DNA of 64,000 bases from Trinickia terrae (GTDB lineage Bacteria; Pseudomonadota; Gammaproteobacteria; Burkholderiales; Burkholderiaceae), in NCBI RefSeq assembly GCF_005144415.1, contig NZ_SWJE01000001.1, positions 601,365-665,364 on the forward strand. Reading direction: 5' to 3'. Shown here in pieces: positions 47,585-56,433 of the stretch (its first letter is position 1; every line of letters begins with the position of its first letter). Position numbers and translations under genes: made by a program. A model generated the notes under the pieces. The model ran no database searches and was not told the origin of the DNA. It saw nothing but the letters and a program-made list of their open reading frames with translations.

Positions 47585-47617
47585 GGCCAGAGTTAGTGCA
47601 GAGCACTTACTCTGGCC
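47585..47617. repeat. palindromic repeat, family B, copy 2 (possible operator)
   Basis: GGCCAGAGTTAGTGC (47585-47599) and GCACTTACTCTGGCC (47603-47617) are 15-bp inverted arms with one mismatch and a 3-bp loop, followed by CCCATG. The right arm plus CCCATG nearly repeats 33238-33255. It lies 18 bp upstream of the quiC start in the divergent quiC/aroQ region; the rest of that 304-bp region has no gene. It could be a dispersed repeat or a regulator site. Confidence 0.7.
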
Positions 47618-47871
47618 CCATGGCTGGCTAAGGCTGGAAATCGCACCGGGCGAAACGGGACGTTCGATGGAAATGAACTATCTGATCCCAATCTAATTCC
47701 GCACCAAGCCAATCCAGATCAATGAATTTGCGTGTATTGTACAAACTAACTAGACCGTACAAATTCTGGAAAACCCCAAAAGACGCGACGAGAAGACGCA
47801 GGCAAAATCCGCCTCACGATGGTCGAGAGCGCAGTCTTCCAATCGCGCCCTCATTGACGGAGTTGCAAGAC

Positions 47872-48321
47872 ATGAGCAAGCCTTCGGTGCTGGTCCTGAA
47901 CGGGCCGAACCTCAATCTGCTGGGCACGCGCCAGCCGCACATCTACGGGGCGGAAACGCTGCAGGACGTCGAAGCGCGCTGCCGCAAGGCGGCCGAGGCG
48001 CTGGGCATCGCGATCGAGTTCCGCCAGTCGAACGCCGAGCATCAGTTGATCGACTGGATCCAGGAATCGCGCACGACGGCCGACGGCATCGTCATCAACC
48101 CGGCGGCATACACGCATACCTCGGTGGCGATCGCCGACGCGCTCGCCGCGGTGGATAAGCCCGTGATCGAAGTGCATATTTCAAACATCCACCGGCGCGA
48201 GGCGTTCCGGCACCACTCGTATGTGTCGAACGTGGCGGAGGCGGTGATCTGCGGTTGCGGCACCGAGGGCTATGAACTGGCGCTGCAGCGGATGGCGACC
48301 TTGCTCGCCAAGGCGAGCTGA
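47872..48321 (+). CDS. aroQ: type II 3-dehydroquinate dehydratase
   Basis: A 149-aa type II dehydroquinase converting 3-dehydroquinate and 3-dehydroshikimate. The active-site segments [18 protein letters not shown] and [13 protein letters not shown] are present, and [14 protein letters not shown] supplies the catalytic His. It starts a + strand aroQ-aroE-MFS operon divergent from quiC, so its role here is probably catabolic (quinate to protocatechuate) rather than biosynthetic. Confidence 0.95.
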   Translation: MSKPSVLVLNGPNLNLLGTRQPHIYGAETLQDVEARCRKAAEALGIAIEFRQSNAEHQLIDWIQESRTTADGIVINPAAYTHTSVAIADALAAVDKPVIEVHISNIHRREAFRHHSYVSNVAEAVICGCGTEGYELALQRMATLLAKAS

Positions 48322-48351
48322 CGCTCTAAAAGGTGGTTGAAGGAGTATTGA

Positions 48352-49218
48352 ATGACATCGAAATCGTTTCTGACCGGCTTGATCGGCTCTGGCATCGGCG
48401 GCTCGCTATCGCCTGCGATGCATGAAGAAGAAGGCCGCCGGCTCGGCCTGAACTACGTCTACCGGCGCATCGACCTGGAGGCGCTGCGGCTCGACATGTC
48501 GTCGCTGCCGTCGCTCTTGACCGCCGCCGAGCGCATGGGCTTCAACGGCTTGAACATCACGTACCCGTGCAAGCAGGCCGTCATCGAGCTGCTCGACGAT
48601 TTGTCCGACGATGCGCGCGCGCTCGGCGCGGTGAACACCGTGCTGCTCAAGGACGGCAAGCGCATCGGCCACAACACGGATTGGTCGGGCTTCAAGCGCG
48701 CCTTCGAGCGCGGCTTGCCGGGCGTGCCGCTCGAGCGCGTCGTGCAGCTCGGCGCGGGCGGAGCGGGTGCGGCCGTGGCGCATGCCGCGCTGATGATGGG
48801 CGCGCGCGAACTGACGCTGTTCGACGTCGAGGCGGCGCGCGCGGCGAAGCTCGCGGCCGAATTGCAGGCGCGCTTTCCGGCCGCTCGAGTGCAGGCGGGC
48901 GGCGAGTCGCCCGCCGCGCTTGCGGACGCGATGGCCGCGGCGAACGGCCTGATCCACGCGACCCCGACCGGCATGGCGAAGCTGCCCGGCCTGCCGCTGC
49001 CGGCCGAGCTGCTGCACAAGCGCCTGTGGGTCGCCGACGTCGTTTACTTCCCGATCAAGACCGAACTCCTGAAGGCCGCCGAAGCGCTCGGCTGCCGCAC
49101 GCTGACGGGCGGCGGCATGGCGGTCTACCAGGCGGTCGACGCCTTCGAGATTTTCACGGGCATCGCGCCGGACGCCGAGCGCATGTTCCAGCACTTTCAG
49201 ACCTTGCTGCCGCGCTGA
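48352..49218 (+). CDS. aroE: shikimate/quinate dehydrogenase
   Basis: A 288-aa shikimate dehydrogenase-family enzyme. The shikimate-binding SLSPAMHEE is near residue 18, a catalytic Lys lies in NITYPCKQAVIEL, and the nucleotide motif GAGGAGAAVAHA is near 135. It follows aroQ by 30 bp. With quiC and a transporter nearby it probably acts in shikimate or quinate catabolism (often NAD-preferring); cofactor choice cannot be read. Confidence 0.9.
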   Translation: MTSKSFLTGLIGSGIGGSLSPAMHEEEGRRLGLNYVYRRIDLEALRLDMSSLPSLLTAAERMGFNGLNITYPCKQAVIELLDDLSDDARALGAVNTVLLKDGKRIGHNTDWSGFKRAFERGLPGVPLERVVQLGAGGAGAAVAHAALMMGARELTLFDVEAARAAKLAAELQARFPAARVQAGGESPAALADAMAAANGLIHATPTGMAKLPGLPLPAELLHKRLWVADVVYFPIKTELLKAAEALGCRTLTGGGMAVYQAVDAFEIFTGIAPDAERMFQHFQTLLPR

Positions 49219-49254
49219 TCCGCCGGCCGCGAACACTACATCAAGGAGACATCC

Positions 49255-50625
49255 GTGCCACAGCAGATTCCGGCGCAAAGCGCGCCGCAGGGAGAGCACG
49301 CGCCTGTGCAAGGCGCGTCCGCCGCAACCACGCGCCGTTCGTCGGCGCGCTACAAGATCCTCGTGTTGCTGGCGATCGGCACGATGATCAACTACCTGGA
49401 CCGCACGGTGCTCGGCATCGCGGCACCGCAGTTGACCAAGGAGCTCGGCATCAACGCGGCGGTGATGGGCGTGATGTTCTCGGCGTTTTCGTGGACCTAC
49501 GTCGCGGCGCAGATTCCAGGCGGCCTGTTCCTCGACCGCTTCGGCAGCAAGCTGACCTACTACCTGGCGATGACGTTCTGGTCGCTGTGCACGCTGCTGC
49601 AAGGGTTCGTGCACGGCGTCTCGCCGTTGCTCGCGTGTCGGCTGGGGCTCGGCGTGGCGGAGTCGCCGTGCTTTCCGACCAATAGCCGCGTCGTCGCCAC
49701 CTGGTTTCCGCAGAGCGAGCGCGCGCTCGCGACGGGCACCTACACGGTAGGCGAATACATCGGTCTCGCGTTCTTCAGCCCGTTCCTGTTTGCGCTCATG
49801 GGAGCGTACGGCTGGCGCACGCTGTTCTACGTGGTCGGCGCCGCCGGCCTCGTGTTCGGCGTGATCTGGTGGATCTTCTACCGCGAGCCGCGCGAGCATC
49901 CGGGCGCGAATGCCGCCGAGCTCGAATACATCGAGGCGGGCGGCGGGCTCACGCACCGCAAGGCCGGTGCTGACGCAGCCGCCCAGAAGCCCGCGGCCAA
50001 GCTGAGCTGGGGCACGATCGGGCAACTGCTCAAGCGCCGTCAGCTGCTTGGCATCTGCCTCGGCCAGTTCGCCGGCAACTCGACGCTCGTGTTCTTCCTG
50101 ACGTGGTTCCCGACCTATCTCGCGACCGAGCGCCATATGGCCTGGCTCAAGATCGGCTTCTTCGCGATCATGCCGTTCATCGCGGCGTCGGTGGGCGTGC
50201 TGTTCGGCGGCTCGATCTCCGATTGGATGCTGCGGCGCGGCATCTCGGCCAACATCGCTCGCAAGCTGCCGATCATCGCGGGCCTCTTGCTGGCGTCGAC
50301 GATCGTGCTCGCGAACTACGTGCAAAGCAACATGGTGGTGATCGCGATCATGTCGCTGGCGTTCTTCGCGCAGGGCATGGCCGCGCTCGGCTGGACGCTC
50401 GTCTCAGATATCGCGCCGGACGGCCTGCTCGGCGTGACGGGCGGCATCTTCAACTTCGCGGCGAATCTGGCGGGGATCATCACGCCGCTCGTGGTGGGCA
50501 TGATCGTGGCGGCGACCGGCTCGTTCGTCGGCGCGCTCGTGTTCATCGGCGCGATCGCGCTGATCGGGGCGCTCGCCTATATCTTCGTGGTCGGGGATAT
50601 CAAGCGGATCGTGCTCGACAACTGA
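49255..50625 (+). CDS. MFS transporter, anion:cation symporter type (shikimate/quinate uptake)
   Basis: A 456-aa major-facilitator protein with 12 helices and the ACS-family segment MINYLDRTVLGIAAP. It starts at GTG 49255 with AAGGAG eight bases upstream and lies 36 bp after aroE. By context it imports shikimate, quinate or a related acid. A perfect-stem terminator follows. Confidence 0.88.
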   Translation: MPQQIPAQSAPQGEHAPVQGASAATTRRSSARYKILVLLAIGTMINYLDRTVLGIAAPQLTKELGINAAVMGVMFSAFSWTYVAAQIPGGLFLDRFGSKLTYYLAMTFWSLCTLLQGFVHGVSPLLACRLGLGVAESPCFPTNSRVVATWFPQSERALATGTYTVGEYIGLAFFSPFLFALMGAYGWRTLFYVVGAAGLVFGVIWWIFYREPREHPGANAAELEYIEAGGGLTHRKAGADAAAQKPAAKLSWGTIGQLLKRRQLLGICLGQFAGNSTLVFFLTWFPTYLATERHMAWLKIGFFAIMPFIAASVGVLFGGSISDWMLRRGISANIARKLPIIAGLLLASTIVLANYVQSNMVVIAIMSLAFFAQGMAALGWTLVSDIAPDGLLGVTGGIFNFAANLAGIITPLVVGMIVAATGSFVGALVFIGAIALIGALAYIFVVGDIKRIVLDN

Positions 50626-50640
50626 TCCGCCGCTTCATGA

Positions 50641-50681
50641 GCGATGGGCCGCTTGGCGTGTCCAAGCGGCCCATCGCCGTT
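50641..50681 (+). terminator. intrinsic terminator after the shikimate operon
   Basis: GCGATGGGCCGCTTGG (50641-50656) and CCAAGCGGCCCATCGC (50662-50677) are perfect 16-bp arms with a 5-bp loop, followed by CGTTTTG. It separates the MFS gene from the convergent TetR gene. Confidence 0.85.
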
Positions 50682-50705
50682 TTGCAAGCCGGCTCGACGG
50701 ATGCG

Positions 50706-51383
50706 CTATTCCTTCCTGACGAACCGCAGCACGGCATCGACGATCATCTCGCGATGCCGCGCCCGCAGCCGCGGATGCGACGGGTCGCGCCCGAATGCGG
50801 TGCCGAACGTGTAGCGGTTCGAGACGCGGTGAAAGCAGAGGGCGCTGATCATCAGGTGCAGGTCGATCGCATCGACGTCGGCGCGGAACACGCCCGCAGA
50901 GACGCCGCGTTCGAGCAGGTCCTCGATCGTCTTGATCACGCTGGCGTTGCGGTTCTTGAACGACTTCAGCTGCTCGATGTACTTCGCGCCGTGGATGTTC
51001 TCGATCGTGACGAGACGCACGAAGTCGCGATGCTTGTCGTGATAGTCGAACGTGAATTCGACGAGCTTCTTCATCCCTTCCTGCGGTTCCAGCTCGTCGA
51101 TGTGCAGATCCTGCTCGAGCGTGCGGATGTCGCCGTAGACCTTGTCGAGCACGGCCTCGTAGAGCCCCTCCTTGCTCTCGAAGTAGTAATACAGCATCCG
51201 CTTCGTAGTGTTGGTGCGCTCGGCGATCTGGTCGACGCGCGCGCCGGCGAGACCCATCGCGGAGAATTCCTGCGTCGCGACATCGAGGATGTTGCGCTTG
51301 GTCTGCTCTGGATCGTATTTGCGCCGGGCTTCGGTGGGTGCCTCGTTGAGGTCGGACGGTGCGGCCTTAAGTGCCTTCTTCAT
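50706..51383 (-). CDS. TetR-family regulator
   Basis: A 225-aa TetR regulator with an N-terminal HTH (about residues 25-70, GARVDQIAERTNTTKRMLYYYF) and a TetR_C-type domain. It is convergent with the shikimate/quinate operon, and similar TetR proteins (QuiR-like) accompany quiC loci, so it probably represses this unit. The ATG at 51383 gives the best fit; the frame runs on to 51428. Confidence 0.87.
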   Translation of the reverse strand: MKKALKAAPSDLNEAPTEARRKYDPEQTKRNILDVATQEFSAMGLAGARVDQIAERTNTTKRMLYYYFESKEGLYEAVLDKVYGDIRTLEQDLHIDELEPQEGMKKLVEFTFDYHDKHRDFVRLVTIENIHGAKYIEQLKSFKNRNASVIKTIEDLLERGVSAGVFRADVDAIDLHLMISALCFHRVSNRYTFGTAFGRDPSHPRLRARHREMIVDAVLRFVRKE

Positions 51384-51514
51384 TGTGTCAATTGCTCGGC
51401 GATAACGCGGCGATTCTAGCACGCGCAAAGTGCGCGTCCGGCGGCGCTATAGCCGGTTTTAGAGGCGATGGCCGCATGTCTTGCCCCGCTGCGCACGGGA
51501 GTGCCGCAAGCGGC

Positions 51515-52783
51515 TCAGCCGCGCCGTTCGGCGAGCGCGTCGCGCGCCTGCATCGCCGTGTAGGTCAACTGCGCGGCGGCGAGCCCGAGGCGGCCGAACG
51601 CGGGCGTGAGGCCGAATGCCGCGAAGCCGCCGGGAATGGGCCGGCCTTCGCCGATTGCCGCGGCGAGCAGTTCTCCGGCCACGGTGGTGGGCGCCATCCC
51701 GTGCCCGCCGAAGCCGACCGCATGCCAGACGCCATCCACGCTTCGGCCGATCTGAGGCATCTTGTGCCGCGCGTAGCTCATCAGGCCGCCCCATGCGTAT
51801 TCGATCTTCACGTCGCGCAGTTGCGGATAGACGCGCAGCAAGTCGCGCTTGAGCAGGCGCGCGATCGCCTCGGGCTCGCGCTCGAGCACGGAGATGCGGC
51901 CGCCCCAGAGGATGCGCGTATCGGCGAGCGGGCGATAGTAGTCGAAGGCGAAGCGCGTGTCGTAGACGGCCGAGGTGCAGTCGATCGCGTCCGCGAGGCG
52001 CGCGCCGAGCGGCTCGGTCGCCATCACGTAGGTGGCGATCGGCAGCACGGCGCGCTCGACGCGCCGGTAGACGTTGCGCGCATAGCCGCCGCCGGCCATG
52101 ACGACATGCCGGGCGTCGACGCAGCCGCGCGCAGTGCGCACCGAAAAGCCGCTGCCGCGCCGCGTAAGGCTTAGCGCAGGGCTTCGCTCGAAGATCTCGA
52201 CGCCGGCGCGCGAGGCCGCAACCGCAACGCCCAGCACGTACTTGAGCGGATGAAAGTGAAAGCCATGACGCTCGAGCAGGCCGCCGTGATAGCGCGCCGT
52301 TTTCAGTTGCGCGCGCAACGTTTCCTTGGGAATCGGTTCCCAATCGACGCCGAACGACGCTTTCATCAGCTTGCGCTGCGTCTCGAGCCGCGCCGGATCG
52401 CCGAACCAGTCGGCGAGAATCACGCCGGCGTAGCGGGCGTCGCAGCCGATGCCATAGCGTTCGATCCGCGCGCGGATCAGGTCGACGGCGTCGGTGGTCA
52501 GGCGATACATCGCGCGGGCGCGTTCCGGGCCGAGAGCGCGCAGGAGATCGGCGCAATCGAGGCTGTAGCCGCCGAACACGAAGCCGCCGTTGCGCCCCGA
52601 GGCGCCGAAGCCGACCTGCTGGTCCTCGAGCACGACGATGCCGCGCACGCCGCGCTCGGCGAGTCCGAGCGCGATGGATAGTCCCGCGAGCCCGCCGCCG
52701 ACGATGCAGACCTCCGCCTCGCGCGAGGTTTCCAGCATCGGCCGCGCGGGCCGTGACACCGTCGCTTCGTAGAAGCTTTCCAT
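51515..52783 (-). CDS. amaA: FAD-dependent amine oxidase, probable L-pipecolate oxidase (AmaA-like)
   Basis: A 422-aa DAO-family flavoprotein with the N-terminal FAD motif VCIVGGGLAGLSIALGLAERG and the covalent-type region GFGASGRNGGFVFGG of the OrdL/PuuB/AmaA group. In the same block as AmaB, an aminoadipate-type aminotransferase and an HglS-like enzyme, L-pipecolate oxidation to piperideine-6-carboxylate fits best. A gamma-glutamylputrescine oxidase role is the alternative. It follows the LysR gene by 19 bp. Confidence 0.8.
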   Translation of the reverse strand: MESFYEATVSRPARPMLETSREAEVCIVGGGLAGLSIALGLAERGVRGIVVLEDQQVGFGASGRNGGFVFGGYSLDCADLLRALGPERARAMYRLTTDAVDLIRARIERYGIGCDARYAGVILADWFGDPARLETQRKLMKASFGVDWEPIPKETLRAQLKTARYHGGLLERHGFHFHPLKYVLGVAVAASRAGVEIFERSPALSLTRRGSGFSVRTARGCVDARHVVMAGGGYARNVYRRVERAVLPIATYVMATEPLGARLADAIDCTSAVYDTRFAFDYYRPLADTRILWGGRISVLEREPEAIARLLKRDLLRVYPQLRDVKIEYAWGGLMSYARHKMPQIGRSVDGVWHAVGFGGHGMAPTTVAGELLAAAIGEGRPIPGGFAAFGLTPAFGRLGLAAAQLTYTAMQARDALAERRG

Positions 52784-52802
52784 GGTTAGTAGTCTGTATC
52801 CA

Positions 52803-53711
52803 TCACGCGTCAATCGGGTCTCGCGGCACGAGCGAGCTCAGCCACTTCGACAGCGCCACGAACGGCTCATCGCCGGCGGTTTCATCCGGCGCCGCCAGAT
52901 AGTAGCCGGCGTCGCTCGTCATCGGCAGCTCGAGTGCGACGGCGAGGCGTTGCGACGCCAGTTCGTCCGCCGCCAGGATCTCCGGCATCAGCGCGACGCC
53001 CATGCCCGCCTGCGCCGCGCTCGATAGCATCGTGAACAGCTCGTAGCGCGGCCCGCTCACTGCGCGCACGTCGTTGCCGAGGCCGTGCAGGCGGAACCAG
53101 TCGCGCCACGCGTCCGGGCGCGTCGACAAATGCAGCAACGGCATTTGCGCGACGTCCTCCGGTGCGAGCGGCGCCTGGCCTCGCAGCAGCGCGGGGCTGC
53201 AGAGCGGCAGCACATTCCCTTCGCGAAAGAGGAGCTTGCCTTGCGTGCCGGGCCAGACCGAGTGGCCGAAGTAGACAGCTGCGTCGTACGGCGAATCGCT
53301 GAACAGGAACGGCTCCGTGCGGATGGACAGATTGACGGTGATATCAGGCCGCAGCGCCCGAAATTGCGGCAGGCGCGGAATCAGCCATTGGCTCGCGAAG
53401 GTCGGTACGACGGCGAGCTCGAGAATCCGCCCGACCCCGCGTTGCGCCATCAGCTCGAGCGTATCGCGCTCGATGCGCTCCAGGCTCTTGCGCACCTGCG
53501 CCGCGTAGTGCCGCCCGTGCGGGGTCAGCACGACGCGCTTCTTGATCCGCAGGAACAAGGCGACGCCGAGCCGGTTTTCGAGCGCGGCCACTTGGCGGCA
53601 CACCGCGCTTTGCGTGAGCGCGAGCTCGTCGGCCGCGCGGGTGAAGCTTTCGTGGCGCGCGGCGGCCTCGAAGATCTGCAGCGCGGCGAGGTTCGGAATG
53701 CCTTTTCTCAT
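52803..53711 (-). CDS. LysR-family regulator (GcvA-like)
   Basis: A 302-aa LysR regulator with an N-terminal HTH (ESFTRAADELALTQSAVCRQ) and a GcvA-like effector domain. It is transcribed toward amaA and divergent from the HglS-like gene, so it probably controls both arms of the lysine/pipecolate unit. Confidence 0.9.
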   Translation of the reverse strand: MRKGIPNLAALQIFEAAARHESFTRAADELALTQSAVCRQVAALENRLGVALFLRIKKRVVLTPHGRHYAAQVRKSLERIERDTLELMAQRGVGRILELAVVPTFASQWLIPRLPQFRALRPDITVNLSIRTEPFLFSDSPYDAAVYFGHSVWPGTQGKLLFREGNVLPLCSPALLRGQAPLAPEDVAQMPLLHLSTRPDAWRDWFRLHGLGNDVRAVSGPRYELFTMLSSAAQAGMGVALMPEILAADELASQRLAVALELPMTSDAGYYLAAPDETAGDEPFVALSKWLSSLVPRDPIDA

Positions 53712-53912
53712 CGTTTGGCGCGATGCCGCCAGAGGCGGGCTTGGTGCATTTTGAGAATGAAGTGGTGAGTTTAAATCAATTGCCAATGCATGCGCGCCCC
53801 TCGAAAATCGCACTCGAACAAACCGGCGCAAGCTAGCTCCCGGCAGCCGCGAAACGGCGTTAGCCCGCGCCACGGCTGGACCGCCACGACCCACGAGTAC
53901 AAGGACGCCTCG

Positions 53913-54932
53913 ATGAATCCCAATCTCGCCGCATTGCTCGACGCCGCCTGCGGCCAGGAGGCCGCGCAACAGCTGGTGCAATTGATGAACATACCGGCGT
54001 GCATGTCGCGCTCGGAGGAGGGCACGGTCACGCGTGCCGAGCTCGCGCAGGCGCTCAACATGGCGCTGTTTTCCGGCTTGCTCGAGCGGGTGCCGACGGG
54101 CCGCGCCTACACGGCCGACGTGATCCGCGCGGGCGGCCGCGTCGAGTTCGATCACGGCGCGCTGCGTACCGTTCGCTGGCCTCATTGCGGCGCGCTGCCG
54201 CCCGGCGAAGCGGCGTTTACACGCATCCTCAAGCCGCTCGGCTACCGGCTCAACGGCACCTATCCGCTCGAGCGGATCAGGATGACGGGCCGTTCTTACA
54301 CGCATCTCGATGCGCCGGAGCACATCGCGCAGTTCTTCGTGAGCGAGCTGCACCCCGAGCGGTTCAGCGCCGGCTTCCAGCGGGCGGCGACGAATGTGCT
54401 CGGCGCGTCGGCCGATCCGCTGACGCCGCAGGCCGTCGCGTGGCTCGCGGAGTTGGAGCGCGACGCGTCGCTGCCGCTCGCCGCCGCCTGTGCGCTGCTG
54501 CCGGTGCTCGTGCGCTGCTTCGAGCGTCGGCACGGCGCGCCAAGGCTTGCCGACTACGAGACGCTGCTCGCCGAATCGGCCGAGATGGCCTGGATCGCGA
54601 CCGAGGGCAACGCGTTCAACCACGTGACCGACCGCGTCGCCGACGTGTTCGCCGTGGCCGACGCCCAGCGCGCGCTGGGGCGGCCGATCAAGGATTCGGT
54701 CGAAGTGTCGAAGTCGGGCCGCGTGAAGCAGACGGCCTATCGCGCCGATCCGGTCGTGCGCACGTTCATCGATGAGGCGGGCAACCCCGTGGAGCGCACC
54801 GTCCCGGGCTCGTTCTACGAGTTCATCACGCGCGACGCCTGCCTCGACCCCGCGACGGACCGCACCGTGCTGGACCTCGGTTTCGACGCAGGCAACGCGA
54901 CCGGCATCTTCAAGATGACGGCAGCGGCCTGA
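53913..54932 (+). CDS. DUF1338 / 2-oxoadipate dioxygenase-decarboxylase (HglS-like)
   Basis: A 339-aa DUF1338 protein. The family member HglS converts 2-oxoadipate to D-2-hydroxyglutarate in lysine catabolism. Family segments are FDHGALRTVRW, GRSYTHLDAPEHIAQFFVSELHP and GNAFNHVTDRV, which supply the metal-ligand His residues and Glu. It is shorter than the roughly 450-aa Pseudomonas enzyme. The start at 53913 has AAGGA. The next gene, an aminotransferase that would make 2-oxoadipate, begins 14 bp later, supporting the assignment. Confidence 0.82.
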   Translation: MNPNLAALLDAACGQEAAQQLVQLMNIPACMSRSEEGTVTRAELAQALNMALFSGLLERVPTGRAYTADVIRAGGRVEFDHGALRTVRWPHCGALPPGEAAFTRILKPLGYRLNGTYPLERIRMTGRSYTHLDAPEHIAQFFVSELHPERFSAGFQRAATNVLGASADPLTPQAVAWLAELERDASLPLAAACALLPVLVRCFERRHGAPRLADYETLLAESAEMAWIATEGNAFNHVTDRVADVFAVADAQRALGRPIKDSVEVSKSGRVKQTAYRADPVVRTFIDEAGNPVERTVPGSFYEFITRDACLDPATDRTVLDLGFDAGNATGIFKMTAAA

Positions 54933-54945
54933 GCGGAGCGCAGCG

Positions 54946-56178
54946 ATGACTTCCGCCGCCACGCTCGACGCCGACGACGCGTATCCCTTCGCCGAACCGT
55001 TCCGCTCGCCGCAGGGCTCGCCGATCCGCGAACTCTTCAAATACCTCGGCCGCCCGGGGATGATTTCGTTTGCGGGCGGCTATCCCTCGAAGGATCTGTT
55101 CGACCGCCAGGGCTTCGGACGCGCGCTCGAAGCCGCCTATCAAGCCGATCCGGCCGCCTGCCTGCAATACGGCGACACGGCCGGCGTGCCCGCGCTGCGC
55201 CGCTCGCTGGCGCGGTTGATGGCGGGGCGCGGCGTGCGCTGCGAGACGGACGACGTGATCGTCACCACCGGCTCCCAGCAAGGCTTCGACCTGCTGCTGC
55301 GCACGCTGATCGCACCGGGCGACACCGCGCTGATCGAACAACCCGCCTATTCCGCGGCGATCCAGGCGCTGCGTCTGGCGGGCGCGAACATCCTGACGGT
55401 GCGCACCGATGCGCACGGCATCGACGTCGACGCGCTGCGCGCCCAGCTCGACGCGTTGCCGGCCGCCACGCGCCCGAAGCTCCTCTACACCGTCCCGACC
55501 TTCGCGAATCCGACCGGCGCGACCATGCCGCAGGCTCGCCGCGAGGCGCTTGCGCGCCTGGCCGCCGAGCGCCGCTTCGTGCTCGTCGAGGACGATCCGT
55601 ACGGCGAACTGCGCTTTTCCGGCACGCCCGTGCCGCCGATTCTCGCGCTCGCCGCGACGATCCCCGAGGCCCGGGACTGGATCGTCTATCTGGGCAGCTT
55701 GTCAAAGATCGTCGCGCCCGGCGTGCGCATCGGCTGGGCGCTCGCGCCGGCCGCGATCGCGCGCCGGATGATCGTCGCGAAGCAGACGAGCGACCTCTGC
55801 ACGGCGCCGCTCGCGCAGGAAGCCGTGCGGCACTACCTCGACAGCGGCCGGCTTGCCGAGCACCTGGGGACGATCGTCGACGCCTACCGCAAGCGCTGCG
55901 AAGCGCTCCTGAATGCGCTGCGCAACTTCGTGCCCGACGAGATCGAGTTCGCCGCGCCCGAAGGCGGGATGTTCGTCTGGGCGCGCCTCGCCGGCGGCCG
56001 CGACGCCTCGGAAACGGTCAAGCGGGCGATCGAGCAAAACGTGATGTACGTTCCAGGCGCCGCGTTCTTTGTGCGCGACGCGGACGCGAGCAGCCTGCGA
56101 CTGTCGTTCGCGGCGCCGACGGAAGCCGAGGTGTTCGAAGGCGTGCTGCGGCTCGCGAAGGCCTTGCAAAGCCGCTAA
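54946..56178 (+). CDS. PLP-dependent aminotransferase, probable 2-aminoadipate transaminase
   Basis: A 410-aa fold-type I aminotransferase of the MocR/LysN group without an HTH. The PLP lysine is in GSLSKIVAPGVRIGW near 245-260, with upstream YTVPTFANPTGATM. It probably converts 2-aminoadipate to 2-oxoadipate, which feeds the HglS-like enzyme encoded 14 bp upstream. Substrate is inferred from context. Confidence 0.85.
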   Translation: MTSAATLDADDAYPFAEPFRSPQGSPIRELFKYLGRPGMISFAGGYPSKDLFDRQGFGRALEAAYQADPAACLQYGDTAGVPALRRSLARLMAGRGVRCETDDVIVTTGSQQGFDLLLRTLIAPGDTALIEQPAYSAAIQALRLAGANILTVRTDAHGIDVDALRAQLDALPAATRPKLLYTVPTFANPTGATMPQARREALARLAAERRFVLVEDDPYGELRFSGTPVPPILALAATIPEARDWIVYLGSLSKIVAPGVRIGWALAPAAIARRMIVAKQTSDLCTAPLAQEAVRHYLDSGRLAEHLGTIVDAYRKRCEALLNALRNFVPDEIEFAAPEGGMFVWARLAGGRDASETVKRAIEQNVMYVPGAAFFVRDADASSLRLSFAAPTEAEVFEGVLRLAKALQSR

Positions 56179-56433
56179 CGCAGCGATCGGACACAAGCTT
56201 AGCGCGGCACGAGCCCGCCCGGCATCGGCCATTCGGCCGACCCCTCGGCGGCTTGCGCGGATGGCGCGAACGCGTTTCAATCGACGCATGGTTTCACTCG
56301 CATCTCGATCCGCGAGGATCGAATCGACCGATAGCGGCGGCTGATCCCGCCGCGCATACCGCGCATCGCGGCCGGCCTCGCGCTCCACTCGCGCGCGACG
56401 CCGCCCGTTGCGCTTCCACTCGAAGAGGAAGTG

